This document shows, in pieces, positions 16,166 through 22,493 of a stretch of DNA of 45,424 nt. The position numbers and the translations under genes are program-made. This DNA is from a virus. Each line of letters opens with the position of its first letter. Position 1 is the stretch's first letter. The DNA lies in IMG/VR virus record IMGVR_UViG_3300037087_000053, positions 1 through 45,424 of that record; one strand, 5' to 3'. Under the pieces are notes generated by a model, which ran no database searches, was not told the DNA's origin, and worked only from the letters and a program-made list of their open reading frames with translations.

Positions 16166-16176
16166 TGTTCTTCCTT

Positions 16177-16812
16177 TCAAAATAATTCTTTCTGCCTAAG
16201 TCTATCAATAGCGATACGGCAGTATTTTTCGCTAATCTCAATCCCTATTGCTTTTCTACCAAGGCGTTTTGCCGCAACCAATGTTGTCCCACTTCCCGCA
16301 AAGGGATCTAAAATATTCATACCCTCGTATTGTAATATCAAGTCGGTCGATTCAGATTCAGGTTGTCCCCATTTATGAAATCTCTTGCCCGACGTTTCCC
16401 TATTCTCAAATACATCTTTCCTTATTTTATGCGATTCTTTTCCATCCCCGCCGTTTTGGAAAAGCAAGATCGGTTTCCATCCTGCAAAATGTTTTACCGG
16501 CCATACAATTTGCGTCTGCGCGTGAAGAAGCGCCACACACCAACGGTATTTCAAATATTCTGTCATTCGGGTTAATACTTCTGGCAAGAACATTTGTCCT
16601 GAATAAGACACACAGTAATGCGCTTCTTTTAATATCCGCGCAGACTCTTTTGATAAAGTTGACCATAGCGGTAAAAATTCTCTCGGGTACGGCGGGTCAG
16701 TCAAAACAAGGTCTGCGCTCATAGGCTCAAGTAGCGGCAAAACGCGAGTACAGTCAGCGCAGTATAACGTAACTCCATCTTCCGAATAAATAGGATCGGG
16801 TAGAGTGTTCAT
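16177..16812 (-). CDS. DNA amino-methyltransferase, beta-type (211 aa)
   Basis: Catalytic motif IV DPPY at 39-42 precedes the SAM-binding motif I DPFAGSGTT at about 169-177, the beta-class order of N6-adenine/N4-cytosine methyltransferases. Short for the class, so it probably recognises a short site or methylates with low specificity. GAAAGG precedes the ATG, which overlaps the upstream stop. It lies outside the attC array and has ordinary phage-style signals, unlike the two methyltransferases at 18291 and 19190. Likely protects phage DNA from host restriction. Confidence 0.85.
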   Translation of the reverse strand: MNTLPDPIYSEDGVTLYCADCTRVLPLLEPMSADLVLTDPPYPREFLPLWSTLSKESARILKEAHYCVSYSGQMFLPEVLTRMTEYLKYRWCVALLHAQTQIVWPVKHFAGWKPILLFQNGGDGKESHKIRKDVFENRETSGKRFHKWGQPESESTDLILQYEGMNILDPFAGSGTTLVAAKRLGRKAIGIEISEKYCRIAIDRLRQKELF

Positions 16813-16967
16813 TTTTTCCTTTCAAGTTTTGGATTATATTTTAATCCGATAAACATCGAATCAGGTATGCCGATCTGCTTTTTAAACTTCCTTCGCTTAT
16901 GCAATAAAAATACTATCCACAAAAAAGTAGCAAAGAATGTGATAAATAACCATATCAAGGGATCCAT
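16809..16967 (-). CDS. Small single-span membrane protein (52 aa)
   Basis: ATG 16967 (MDPLIWLFITFFATFLWIVF) starts directly into one transmembrane segment, followed by a very basic tail (LHKRRKFKKQ). The longer in-frame ORF to 17096 would run through the neighbouring 57-aa gene in another frame, so I reject that start. It follows that gene by five bases. Confidence 0.5.
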   Translation of the reverse strand: MDPLIWLFITFFATFLWIVFLLHKRRKFKKQIGIPDSMFIGLKYNPKLERKK

Positions 16968-16972
16968 TTTTA

Positions 16973-17146
16973 TTACCCAATCGCTTTCATAACGCAATAA
17001 ATAATAGCTCCGAATGCAATCAAGCAGAGAAATGCCGGTGCCAACCAACTGTGTCTTACCGTGTTTTTCATATCCACGTTTTCGCACTTGTCCCAATCAA
17101 GGCAATTAATAGTACAGCTTTCACATTTATAATTATCAGGCGTCAT
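16973..17146 (-). CDS. Small Cys-rich, single-span membrane protein (57 aa)
   Basis: ATG 17146 has a strong GGAGGT and overlaps the upstream TGA (ATGA). The N-terminal half has CESCTINC and another Cys, a possible metal-binding knuckle. The second half is one hydrophobic span (SWLAPAFLCLIAFGAIIYC). Too short for default ORF callers, but start, coupling and composition are convincing. Function unknown. Confidence 0.6.
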   Translation of the reverse strand: MTPDNYKCESCTINCLDWDKCENVDMKNTVRHSWLAPAFLCLIAFGAIIYCVMKAIG

Positions 17147-17457
17147 TTGTTACCTCCATTCCAGTTAGCATTGAATTTACGTACAAGTTCATTCGCTATC
17201 GAAAGATATTTAACGTCTTCGTCTTTAAATGATTGCAGAATCTCTTGCGCTTCACCTGCATAGATTGATTCAAGATCGATCCCTGCTTCAAGCAAGTGAA
17301 TCCGCTTGGTGTAAAGAGCAATTAGTTCTTCCTTCGTACGTTGAATGATATGTGTCTCATGGCACGTATCGCATTCCCAATAAAACTTTATTGAGTCATC
17401 TTGCTCTGGCTTCAGTTGCAATCTACCTAAGCAATCTTTTGTTAAGTTACACTGCAT
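17143..17457 (-). CDS. Hypothetical protein with zinc-knuckle motif (104 aa)
   Basis: ATG 17457 (MQCNLTKDC) is chosen for the GGAGG six bases upstream over the ATG at 17469. N-terminal Cys residues plus YWECDTCHETH form a possible zinc site; the rest is helical (KEELIALYTKRIHLLEAG). It overlaps its neighbours at both ends in a tight operon. No family recognised. Confidence 0.55.
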   Translation of the reverse strand: MQCNLTKDCLGRLQLKPEQDDSIKFYWECDTCHETHIIQRTKEELIALYTKRIHLLEAGIDLESIYAGEAQEILQSFKDEDVKYLSIANELVRKFNANWNGGNK

Positions 17458-17830
17458 TTTGCCCTCCATTGATTATCTTTCTCTGAAATTCAGTTCCAAA
17501 TACTGACAGCCAGTTTCTTTTACCATTTTGTGATGCTGGCAACCTTTTGGGTTTTGGTTCTTCGGTGAAATCAAGTATTGATACTTCACATTTTTCAACT
17601 TGTATCGAAAGATATTCTGCTTGTGCAAGACTTCTCAAAATAAGCCAAGTGAGATATTTGGTTGTGTCCAATCCTTTTGATTTTGCATGTTGTTCTACCA
17701 AATCCCAGATGTATTGATATTGCACAATTGGCTTTCTGCTTTTCTCGATAGACAAGCCATGTGCATTAAGGTATGTGCATACCTTTTCCGAGATTTCCTC
17801 AAACTGCTTTAATTCTTTTGATTTCTCCAT
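17447..17830 (-). CDS. Hypothetical protein downstream of cassette array (127 aa)
   Basis: AAGGTG precedes ATG 17830. Mostly helical (ELKQFEEISEKVCTYLNAHG, LEYLTWLILRSLAQAE-like stretch) with a Pro/Lys linker and basic C-terminus. It is the first native phage gene after the attC array: its leader begins at 17857, one base outside the first core site. No family recognised. Confidence 0.55.
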   Translation of the reverse strand: MEKSKELKQFEEISEKVCTYLNAHGLSIEKSRKPIVQYQYIWDLVEQHAKSKGLDTTKYLTWLILRSLAQAEYLSIQVEKCEVSILDFTEEPKPKRLPASQNGKRNWLSVFGTEFQRKIINGGQNAV

Positions 17831-17857
17831 GTTTCACCTTAATCTATATATCACGTA

Positions 17858-17864
17858 GTTAGGC
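17858..17864 (+). other. Solitary GTTAGGC core site, left edge of the cassette array
   Basis: GTTAGGC fits the GTTRRRY core at which integron integrases cut after the G. No L box can be found to its left, so this is either an attI-like or secondary insertion site rather than a complete attC. The TTA at 17859-17861 is the reverse complement of the TAA stop of the 59-aa gene. Confidence 0.6.
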
Positions 17865-18038
17865 GGCAATGCTCAAATATGCTTTTATGTATCTATGATA
17901 TGTTTTATAGGTTGGACGTGTATCTTTCGTCCCACGCTTTTCAAGACTCATTCTCAGGTTTACTAAATGCGAATGTTCTGTGCAATATTTTCGTTGATAC
18001 TCATTCAAGGACTTTTTGCAAAGTTTGCACCGTCTCAT
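17859..18038 (-). CDS. Cassette A: small zinc-finger-like protein (59 aa)
   Basis: ATG 18038 (MRRCKLCKKSLNEYQ) with GGAAAG upstream; its A overlaps the upstream TGA (ATGA). CKLC...YCTEH forms a C-x2-C...C-x2-H knuckle, followed by a basic helix. The stop TAA coincides exactly with the first three bases of the cassette. DNA or RNA binding is plausible; no family recognised. Confidence 0.55.
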   Translation of the reverse strand: MRRCKLCKKSLNEYQRKYCTEHSHLVNLRMSLEKRGTKDTRPTYKTYHRYIKAYLSIAA

Positions 18039-18250
18039 TTTGTCTTTCCAAACGGTGGGTTGCCTATCACCGTTTTCCATTTGTTAATGTAGTCCAGTAC
18101 GTTTTTCGGGGTATAGTAAATTTTCGGCAGGCAATCCAAGAGAAATGTTCCGCAGGAATTGCCGCCTAACCCGCAACTCAACCTGACGCTATCAGCGTCC
18201 GGTTGTCGTTCCGTATTGGTTTTGATTTTCTTTAGCATCGGCTTTTTCAT
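18035..18250 (-). CDS. Cassette A: ORF beginning inside attC (71 aa)
   Basis: The ATG at 18250 lies inside attC A. The first 29 residues are encoded by the site (KKPMLKKIKTNTE matches the peptide encoded by the other attC sites), and the rest by the cassette body (LDCLPKIYYTPKNVLDY...GNPPFGKTK). No ribosome site is visible. It overlaps the 59-aa start by 4 bases. The terminal NPPFG recalls methyltransferase motif IV, but no other methyltransferase motif is present. Possibly a remnant or a coupling ORF. Confidence 0.4.
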   Translation of the reverse strand: MKKPMLKKIKTNTERQPDADSVRLSCGLGGNSCGTFLLDCLPKIYYTPKNVLDYINKWKTVIGNPPFGKTK

Positions 18251-18296
18251 TTATTCAGTCTTTCAGTACGCGCAGGTTAGTTGCCATCCGTTAGGT
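18164..18296 (+). other. attC site A (133 bp)
   Basis: R'' GCCTAAC (18164-18170), 2-nt spacer, L'' 18173-18189, central variable part, L' 18270-18284, R' GTTAGGT (18290-18296). L'' is GCAACTCAACCTGACGC. Deleting one C and one A leaves 15 bases that pair perfectly with L' (GCGCAGGTTAGTTGC). These two extrahelical bases are where canonical attC sites have them (extra C in TCAA, extra A before CGC). By this polarity the site reads along the plus strand. Confidence 0.9.
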
Positions 18297-19040
18297 CGTC
18301 ACGGCAAACATATCTGAAAAAATACGCTTGCGGGCTATCTCAAAATACTTTGCTTCCTTTTCTATCCCAATAAAATTCCTTCCCGCGTTTTGACAAGCCA
18401 CGCCAGTGCTTCCGCTTCCCATTGCATTGTCTAATACCGTTTCATTTTCGTTTGTGTATGTTCTTATGAAATGTTCGCAAAGTGGCACTGGCTTTACTGT
18501 CGGGTGTTTTATCGCTCCTCGCTCTCCCGTTGTTATCTCTATTACCGTTCCTACCATCCTATCCTTGTTTGCGTATTCAAATGTTCCGTTCTTCATACCA
18601 AATTTGTGTTCAGAGTTATTTATGTACTTTACTGGGTACTTCGCTCTTGAATATCCAGAACCCTTCCGATCTATGAATTGTTTATTGTATATCGGTGGTT
18701 TCTTGTAGAACACGCATATTGTCTCGTGGTATCTCAGTGGTTTCCTGTTCCCGTTTCCAAAGTCTGCTGGCTTATCTTTGTGCCATATCAAGTCGTATCT
18801 AAATAGCTTTCTGTTGCTGTTTATTAACTCGGTTGTGAAAGGTTGTGTTGAGAACAATAGTATTGCTCCGTTTGGCTTTATTATCCTCTCGTATTCCTTC
18901 CACAACGGTTCAAATGGTATCACGGTATCCCAACTACACGCTGTTGTTCCGTAAGGCAAATCGCAAAGTATCATATCCACACTTTCGCCCGCAAGCGTAG
19001 GCATTATCTCCAAGCAATCTCCATGTTTGAGGGTTATCAT
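18291..19040 (-). CDS. Cassette B: DNA methyltransferase, beta-type (249 aa)
   Basis: Motif IV appears as DLPY at 27-30 (CDLPYGTT), and the SAM motif I as NAMGSGSTG near 205-213 with FIGIE after it; beta-class order for N6-adenine or N4-cytosine methylation. The central region (RKPLRYHETICVFYKK) is the usual TRD-proximal part. Start ATG 19040 overlaps the TGA of the attC-encoded leader peptide (ATGA) and has no ribosome site of its own, so translation probably depends on the leader. The stop is the TTA that begins the cassette. Confidence 0.9.
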   Translation of the reverse strand: MITLKHGDCLEIMPTLAGESVDMILCDLPYGTTACSWDTVIPFEPLWKEYERIIKPNGAILLFSTQPFTTELINSNRKLFRYDLIWHKDKPADFGNGNRKPLRYHETICVFYKKPPIYNKQFIDRKGSGYSRAKYPVKYINNSEHKFGMKNGTFEYANKDRMVGTVIEITTGERGAIKHPTVKPVPLCEHFIRTYTNENETVLDNAMGSGSTGVACQNAGRNFIGIEKEAKYFEIARKRIFSDMFAVTT

Positions 19041-19168
19041 AATGTTGTTTGTGTTTGCCGTGCGAACCTAACCAAGCACTCAATTTGACCGTCAGAGCTT
19101 GGGTGTAATATTCCGTTTTGTTTTATTTCTTTTAGCATCGGGTTTTGAGTATTATTCAAGTTTTTCAT
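19037..19168 (-). CDS. attC-encoded leader peptide before cassette B methyltransferase (43 aa)
   Basis: The frame starts in attC B and encodes NPMLKEIKQNG...SSDGQIECLV, then runs 10 codons beyond R'' and stops at a TGA overlapping the methyltransferase ATG. The N-terminus of the cassette C methyltransferase is nearly the same peptide. Its likely role is to bring ribosomes to the methyltransferase start; there is no reason to think the peptide itself acts. Confidence 0.4.
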   Translation of the reverse strand: MKNLNNTQNPMLKEIKQNGILHPSSDGQIECLVRFARQTQTTL

Positions 19169-19195
19169 CGCGGCAAATTAGTGCCACCGTTAGGC
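19066..19195 (+). other. attC site B (130 bp)
   Basis: R'' ACCTAAC (19066-19072), CAA spacer, L'' GCACTCAATTTGACCG (19076-19091), L' CGGCAAATTAGTGC (19171-19184), R' GTTAGGC (19189-19195). L'' minus one C and one A pairs perfectly with L' over 14 bp. The central part is nearly identical to attC C. Confidence 0.92.
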
Positions 19196-19918
19196 CGTCC
19201 GCGTTAATAGCGGGTACCATTGTTCTGCCATCGCGTTTGCAATGCCAATCCAAAACTTGCTCCTTGTTTTCCCGCCGTGCATTGCCTCTGTCCAGTGTAT
19301 TTTTTTTCCGTTCGTTTTCAATGTGTATATTGCTTCCGGTTTTTTTATTGCGCTTTGTTTTTCAAATAGGGTGTCCATCTTTGTATGTTTTAATGGCGGC
19401 AAATTTTTCAACCATAGGCACGTTCTCTTTTGTGCTGCATCTCCGAAGTAGTATGGTTGCACAATTTGGTCGTATCTTTTGAACGCCTTGCTTGCATACC
19501 CTAATGGGTTCTCTACGCATATTTTGTCTATTGGCGCATTGTAGAGCAACTTGAAAAATTCCAATGCTTCCTCTCTTTTCTCTGCTCTTCCTGGCTTGTT
19601 CCAATGCCGTGTCCCAACATAACTAAGATACGTGCAAGGCGGGTGCGCTATCATAATATCCCAACCATCTGAAAGAATATCGCGCACATCCCCTTGGTAG
19701 TGCCTTCCCTCGCTTTCCGTGGGTAACAAGTCGCAAGACATTGCAAACGCTCCGAGGCGTGAGAAAGCATCTCGTACTATTCCAGAAAATTCGCAAGCTA
19801 CCAAAACACGCGGCGGCCTAACCAAGCACTCAATTTGACCGTCAGAGCTTGGTTGCAACATTCCGTTTTGTTTTATTTCTTTTAGCATCGGGTTTTCAGT
19901 ATCATTAAAATTATTCAT
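19190..19918 (-). CDS. Cassette C: compact C5-cytosine methyltransferase-like protein (242 aa)
   Basis: Motif I-like RVLVACEFSGIVRDAF at 37-52, catalytic HPPCTYLS with Cys 95, and motif VI VENP at 135-138 match small phage C5-methyltransferase-like proteins that lack a large target-recognition domain. Typical relatives begin at about RVLVACEFSG. Here residues 1-34 come from attC C, so the attC has supplied the start codon. No ribosome site precedes ATG 19918. The stop TAA is at the cassette boundary. Known roles: 5mC formation, sometimes a first step to hypermodified cytosine. Confidence 0.8.
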   Translation of the reverse strand: MNNFNDTENPMLKEIKQNGMLQPSSDGQIECLVRPPRVLVACEFSGIVRDAFSRLGAFAMSCDLLPTESEGRHYQGDVRDILSDGWDIMIAHPPCTYLSYVGTRHWNKPGRAEKREEALEFFKLLYNAPIDKICVENPLGYASKAFKRYDQIVQPYYFGDAAQKRTCLWLKNLPPLKHTKMDTLFEKQSAIKKPEAIYTLKTNGKKIHWTEAMHGGKTRSKFWIGIANAMAEQWYPLLTRTA

Positions 19919-19945
19919 CGCGGCAAATTAGTGCCACCGTTAGAC
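19816..19945 (+). other. attC site C (130 bp)
   Basis: R'' GCCTAAC (19816-19822), CAA spacer, L'' GCACTCAATTTGACCG (19826-19841), L' CGGCAAATTAGTGC (19921-19934), R' GTTAGAC (19939-19945). Same 14-bp stem and the same two extrahelical bases as attC B. The R' TTA at 19940-19942 is the stop codon of the 121-aa phage gene. Confidence 0.92.
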
Positions 19946-20305
19946 AGTCGTTCGCGAAGCGTTGGAACGCCTCTTAAATGCAACGTTTAGCTTTAGTTTC
20001 GGGAGAAAAATAAGTTCTTCGCTTTCTCGCGGTGTAATCGGCGTCGATCTGTATTCAAAAATGTCATCCATAATTAGATTTTTGTCGCCGCTAACAATTC
20101 TCAGCTCATTGAGAATTTCCTGGTCTATATTTGCAATGTTCATATATCCTCCATCCTTTTGTATCGGTATTTTATATTGTTGGAAATATTTTATCCAACA
20201 AAAAATGTTCCATGTTGAATGAAATGGTATTTTTTCCGTATTTTTAATTGCCATCCAAGAACGACATCGCCTACAAATTGTTTGTGGTTTTCCAACTGTC
20301 ATCAT
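19940..20305 (-). CDS. Hypothetical protein at the array insertion point (121 aa)
   Basis: GGAAACAG precedes ATG 20305, and a very strong GGAGG precedes an internal ATG at 20143 (MNIANIDQEILNEL, 67 aa); either could be the true start. The N-terminal part has a CRRC pair and Trp/Phe-rich segments; the C-terminal part is charged (EYRSTPITPRESEELIF). Its TAA stop coincides with the R' core of attC C, so it is the native gene next to which the cassettes were inserted, or a fourth cassette lacking its attC. No family recognised. Confidence 0.5.
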   Translation of the reverse strand: MMTVGKPQTICRRCRSWMAIKNTEKIPFHSTWNIFCWIKYFQQYKIPIQKDGGYMNIANIDQEILNELRIVSGDKNLIMDDIFEYRSTPITPRESEELIFLPKLKLNVAFKRRSNASRTTV

Positions 20306-20342
20306 ATCTGTTTCCTTTCTTTCACGTTAGCCGTTGCACTTC

Positions 20343-20453
20343 GCAAAGCAATGACCGCCACCATGTAAGAGGCGAATCTCTTCCAATATATACCTGTGTC
20401 TCTCAACCAGACGAGGAGAAATTCCCACGTTGGCGGTCATAAAACCGCTTTGC
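20343..20453. repeat. Long imperfect inverted repeat between cassette region and replication genes
   Basis: Arms GCAAAGC (20343-20349)/GCTTTGC (20447-20453) and ATGACCGCCA (20351-20360)/TGGCGGTCAT (20431-20440) pair with an asymmetric internal loop; the apical 70 nt contain a further AAGAG/CTCTT hairpin. It fills most of the 209-bp gap 20306-20514. It lacks R boxes, so I do not call it attC. Possibly a structured RNA or a terminator-type element. Confidence 0.55.
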
Positions 20454-20514
20454 TTACTAAAAATGTAATATTTATCATATCATTTTTCCTGCTTAACGAA
20501 GGGGCGGAAAAGCG

Positions 20515-21222
20515 TCATATTCTTGCGATCTCTGCATCTGTAATGTCTCCTGCAAAAATACCAATGTTTTTAATAAATGTTTCATACTCCCATCCCTTTT
20601 TCTCTGTCGTTATTATTCCTTTCTTGTTAAGTAAATCAATGAGTTTCTTGCGCTTTGCTAAATTAAAACCATTGATCGTCACGCGCCTTGCTCTTATTTC
20701 TTCAATCTGCCGTTCATACTCTTCCTGCATTATGAAATCTATTTCACGTCTTCGTTCCACTTCGTAAGTCTTAATAACTTGATCGGCTACTGCCAACCTT
20801 AATCCTTTATTATCAATCTTGAAGAATTCACAAAAGTATGCTCGCAAATCCGTTGGCTTACCCTTCCATTCTAAAATTTCAATAGCCCTTTGAATTATAG
20901 AAGCGATTCTCTTGTTGACCATGAGATTGATTTCTGACTCCGTGAACGTCTTCTCATCTTCAAAAAAATCGTCGATACGAACCGTTGCATTACCGTATGA
21001 CTTCCGTTTTAAGATTGCCCAAACCTTATCCTTGACTTGTCGCTCTGTCCATCCCATCTCGTGGAAGATCGAATGCCATGCTCTTGCGGTTTCTTCCGGT
21101 ACAGTATCACGCTTTGCAGCATCAAGCAATGCAATAATCTTTAGAAACGGTTTCCACTCAATGATCGTATTTTGGTGGATTGTTAGCGAGCCGTTCGTAT
21201 TTCGCTTTGTCAATTGTTCCAA
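20515..21222 (-). CDS. Replication-associated hypothetical protein (235 aa)
   Basis: Starts at a TTG (21222) with AAGG upstream, overlapping the replisome-organiser-like gene by 65 bases. No better start exists near the overlap. The N-terminal part contains WHSIFHEMGWTERQVKDKVW and a conserved-looking IDDFFE; the C-terminal half is highly charged, helical, ending in a winged-helix-like LAKRKKLIDLLNKKGIITTE. Position directly after the initiator suggests a helicase-loader or replication accessory, unproven. Confidence 0.55.
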   Translation of the reverse strand: MEQLTKRNTNGSLTIHQNTIIEWKPFLKIIALLDAAKRDTVPEETARAWHSIFHEMGWTERQVKDKVWAILKRKSYGNATVRIDDFFEDEKTFTESEINLMVNKRIASIIQRAIEILEWKGKPTDLRAYFCEFFKIDNKGLRLAVADQVIKTYEVERRREIDFIMQEEYERQIEEIRARRVTINGFNLAKRKKLIDLLNKKGIITTEKKGWEYETFIKNIGIFAGDITDAEIARI

Positions 21223-21907
21223 GTGCTGAACCTTTTATTAGAGTAGGCGTTTTTCGTTTAACATTTAATTGGTCGAAATGTTGTCGTAACTTTGCAGTGG
21301 AAAGTATGTTATTTTGCCAGAACGAATCTTGTTGACACCAAGCAATGACCTCAGCAACCTCACGCTTATCCCGCTTATCGATCCGTAGCATCAAATCGAC
21401 GTGCTTACACCATTGCTGCATATTCGGTTGCTTATGTCCGGGATTGCGCTCAGAGATTTTCTTGAATAGGTATGAAGCAAGTTTATAAGAATCGGTGTCC
21501 TCTGTGTACTTATCTGGTTTGATATCTGTATTGTTATATGGTATAGGTTTGACATTTTCGTCAAATGGAATTACGTTTTCTGTAGAATCGTTTTGATAGT
21601 CTTGCAAGGCACTCTCATCGTTGAGCGCATACCAAAGAGTCCTGTCATAAGGAGCTTTGTTGAAGTTTCCGGTTATTATCGCTTTCTCCTCTATCAGTTT
21701 ATTCAAAGCATAATTAATCTGTCTTGGTGTCAAATATGGATGCAACAACTGCATTGCTCTAACAGAATTATATGTCCATGTTTTACCCTCGAACAAATTT
21801 GTTCCATTTGCTTTATTTGTCCATACCCAGAATGTTATATTATGGAGAATAACAGCCTCGACTACTCCATACTTTTTAGCAGCTTCGACGTCAAAATGAT
21901 GTTCCAT
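21158..21907 (-). CDS. Replisome organiser-like protein (249 aa)
   Basis: The N-terminal winged-helix region (EHHFDVEAAKKYGVVEAVILHNITFW, then LTPRQINYALNKLIEEKAI) is the layout of phage replisome organisers. The C-terminal region contains EVIAWCQQDSFWQNNILSTAKLRQHFDQL, a motif shared by phage replication initiators and DnaD-like proteins. AAGGTG precedes the ATG. It is the first gene after the promoter at 22019-22047 and the leader structure at 21930-21987. Predicted to bind origin DNA and recruit helicase. Confidence 0.7.
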   Translation of the reverse strand: MEHHFDVEAAKKYGVVEAVILHNITFWVWTNKANGTNLFEGKTWTYNSVRAMQLLHPYLTPRQINYALNKLIEEKAIITGNFNKAPYDRTLWYALNDESALQDYQNDSTENVIPFDENVKPIPYNNTDIKPDKYTEDTDSYKLASYLFKKISERNPGHKQPNMQQWCKHVDLMLRIDKRDKREVAEVIAWCQQDSFWQNNILSTAKLRQHFDQLNVKRKTPTLIKGSALGTIDKAKYERLANNPPKYDH

Positions 21908-21929
21908 TGTTCACCTTAAAATAAATACA

Positions 21930-21987
21930 GCCCGAAGCTATGAGCGTGAGGCATAGCATCATTGAGTTTTGGAGTTCAATGTCGGGC
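21930..21987 (-). ncRNA. Three-way-junction leader RNA ahead of replication operon
   Basis: Minus strand: P1 GCCCGA/TCGGGC, P2 CATTGA/TCAATG (10-nt loop), P3 GCTATG/CATAGC (9-nt loop), every stem a perfect 6 bp and the junction strands only 0-2 nt. It lies between the promoter and the ribosome site of the replication gene, about 20 bases before the start. No T-run follows, so it is not a terminator. It does not match a riboswitch or ribozyme family I know by its conserved bases. Confidence 0.6.
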
Positions 21988-22018
21988 CGTATGGAATAAT
22001 AATTAATCACGCTGTTTG

Positions 22019-22047
22019 ATATTAAGCAATCCATTTCTTGTTGTCAA
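22019..22047 (-). promoter_or_regulatory. Sigma70-like promoter for the replication operon
   Basis: Minus strand: TTGACA (22047-22042), 17-nt spacer, TAATAT (22024-22019). It lies in the 162-bp gap between the HNH gene and the replisome-organiser gene and would produce a leader of about 105 nt containing the three-way junction. Confidence 0.65.
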
Positions 22048-22069
22048 GCTTTATTTTCGCTTCCTGAAT

Positions 22070-22492
22070 TTATTTGCTTTCAAGATATGTTAAAGCCGCT
22101 TTTAGTATGTTTATATCGTCTTTAAATAATCCAAGACATCTATTGCACCTTGTGCATAAAAGTCCACGAACTCTTCCAGTGGTATGATCATGGTCAACTG
22201 GAAATCGCTTCCATCTACCGCCTGCTTTATCAGAACCACAAATCGCGCAAACACCCTTTTGAATCTTCAATAGTTCATCATATTCAAACGATGTTATGCC
22301 AAACTTTTTTATCAGTTTTTTGTTCCGTGCCTCTTTCCTATTAAGAGTATATTTTGCTCGTCTAAGAGCTTTGAACCATTCTTGCTTTTGATAAGCATGG
22401 GTATAGTCAAGGCATTTTTTTCGATTGTTTTTATAATAATCGCGCTGTTTTGCTCTATGATGCTCAGTAGTTTTATAATTTGCTTTTATCAT
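22070..22492 (-). CDS. Recombination endonuclease VII-like HNH nuclease (140 aa)
   Basis: ATG 22492 (MIKANYKTTEHHRAK) is preferred to an upstream in-frame TTG in the previous gene. The basic N-terminal half (RDYYKNNRKK...) is followed by CAICGS...RFPVDHDHTTGRVRGLLCTRCN, the Cys-coordinated endonuclease VII signature with the DHDH active region, and a C-terminal LGLFKDDINILKAALTYL helix. Relatives resolve branched DNA or act as homing nucleases. The single-gene tail end of the recombination operon fits either. Confidence 0.8.
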   Translation of the reverse strand: MIKANYKTTEHHRAKQRDYYKNNRKKCLDYTHAYQKQEWFKALRRAKYTLNRKEARNKKLIKKFGITSFEYDELLKIQKGVCAICGSDKAGGRWKRFPVDHDHTTGRVRGLLCTRCNRCLGLFKDDINILKAALTYLESK

Positions 22493-22493
22493 A

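Larger units (their letters stand above)
17859..19939. mobile_element. Three-cassette attC array (integrase-less integron fragment)
   Basis: Three attC sites divide this stretch into cassettes A (17859-18290, 432 bp), B (18291-19189, 899 bp) and C (19190-19939, 750 bp), each starting with TTAGG as expected after cleavage of G/TTRRRY. Each has ORFs on the minus strand that start in or next to its attC and stop in the TTA at its other end. B and C encode DNA methyltransferases. Sites B and C are near-identical and A is related, as in chromosomal integrons where attC sites of one host resemble one another. No tyrosine-recombinase integrase of IntI type is present. In integron terms this is a cluster of attC sites lacking integrase. 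Confidence 0.85.

Noticed and set aside
18035-18250. 71-aa cassette ORF as a methyltransferase
   Set aside because: Only an NPPFG at the end; no SAM-binding motif, and nearly half of the ORF is attC sequence.
20326-20453. Fourth attC at the right side of the 121-aa gene
   Set aside because: GTTAGCC does not fit GTTRRRY, no R'' is found, and the stem has a large asymmetric loop rather than single extrahelical bases.
17859-20514. Integron integrase or phage integrase
   Set aside because: No ORF in the window has the RHRY tyrosine-recombinase or serine-recombinase signature that I can see.
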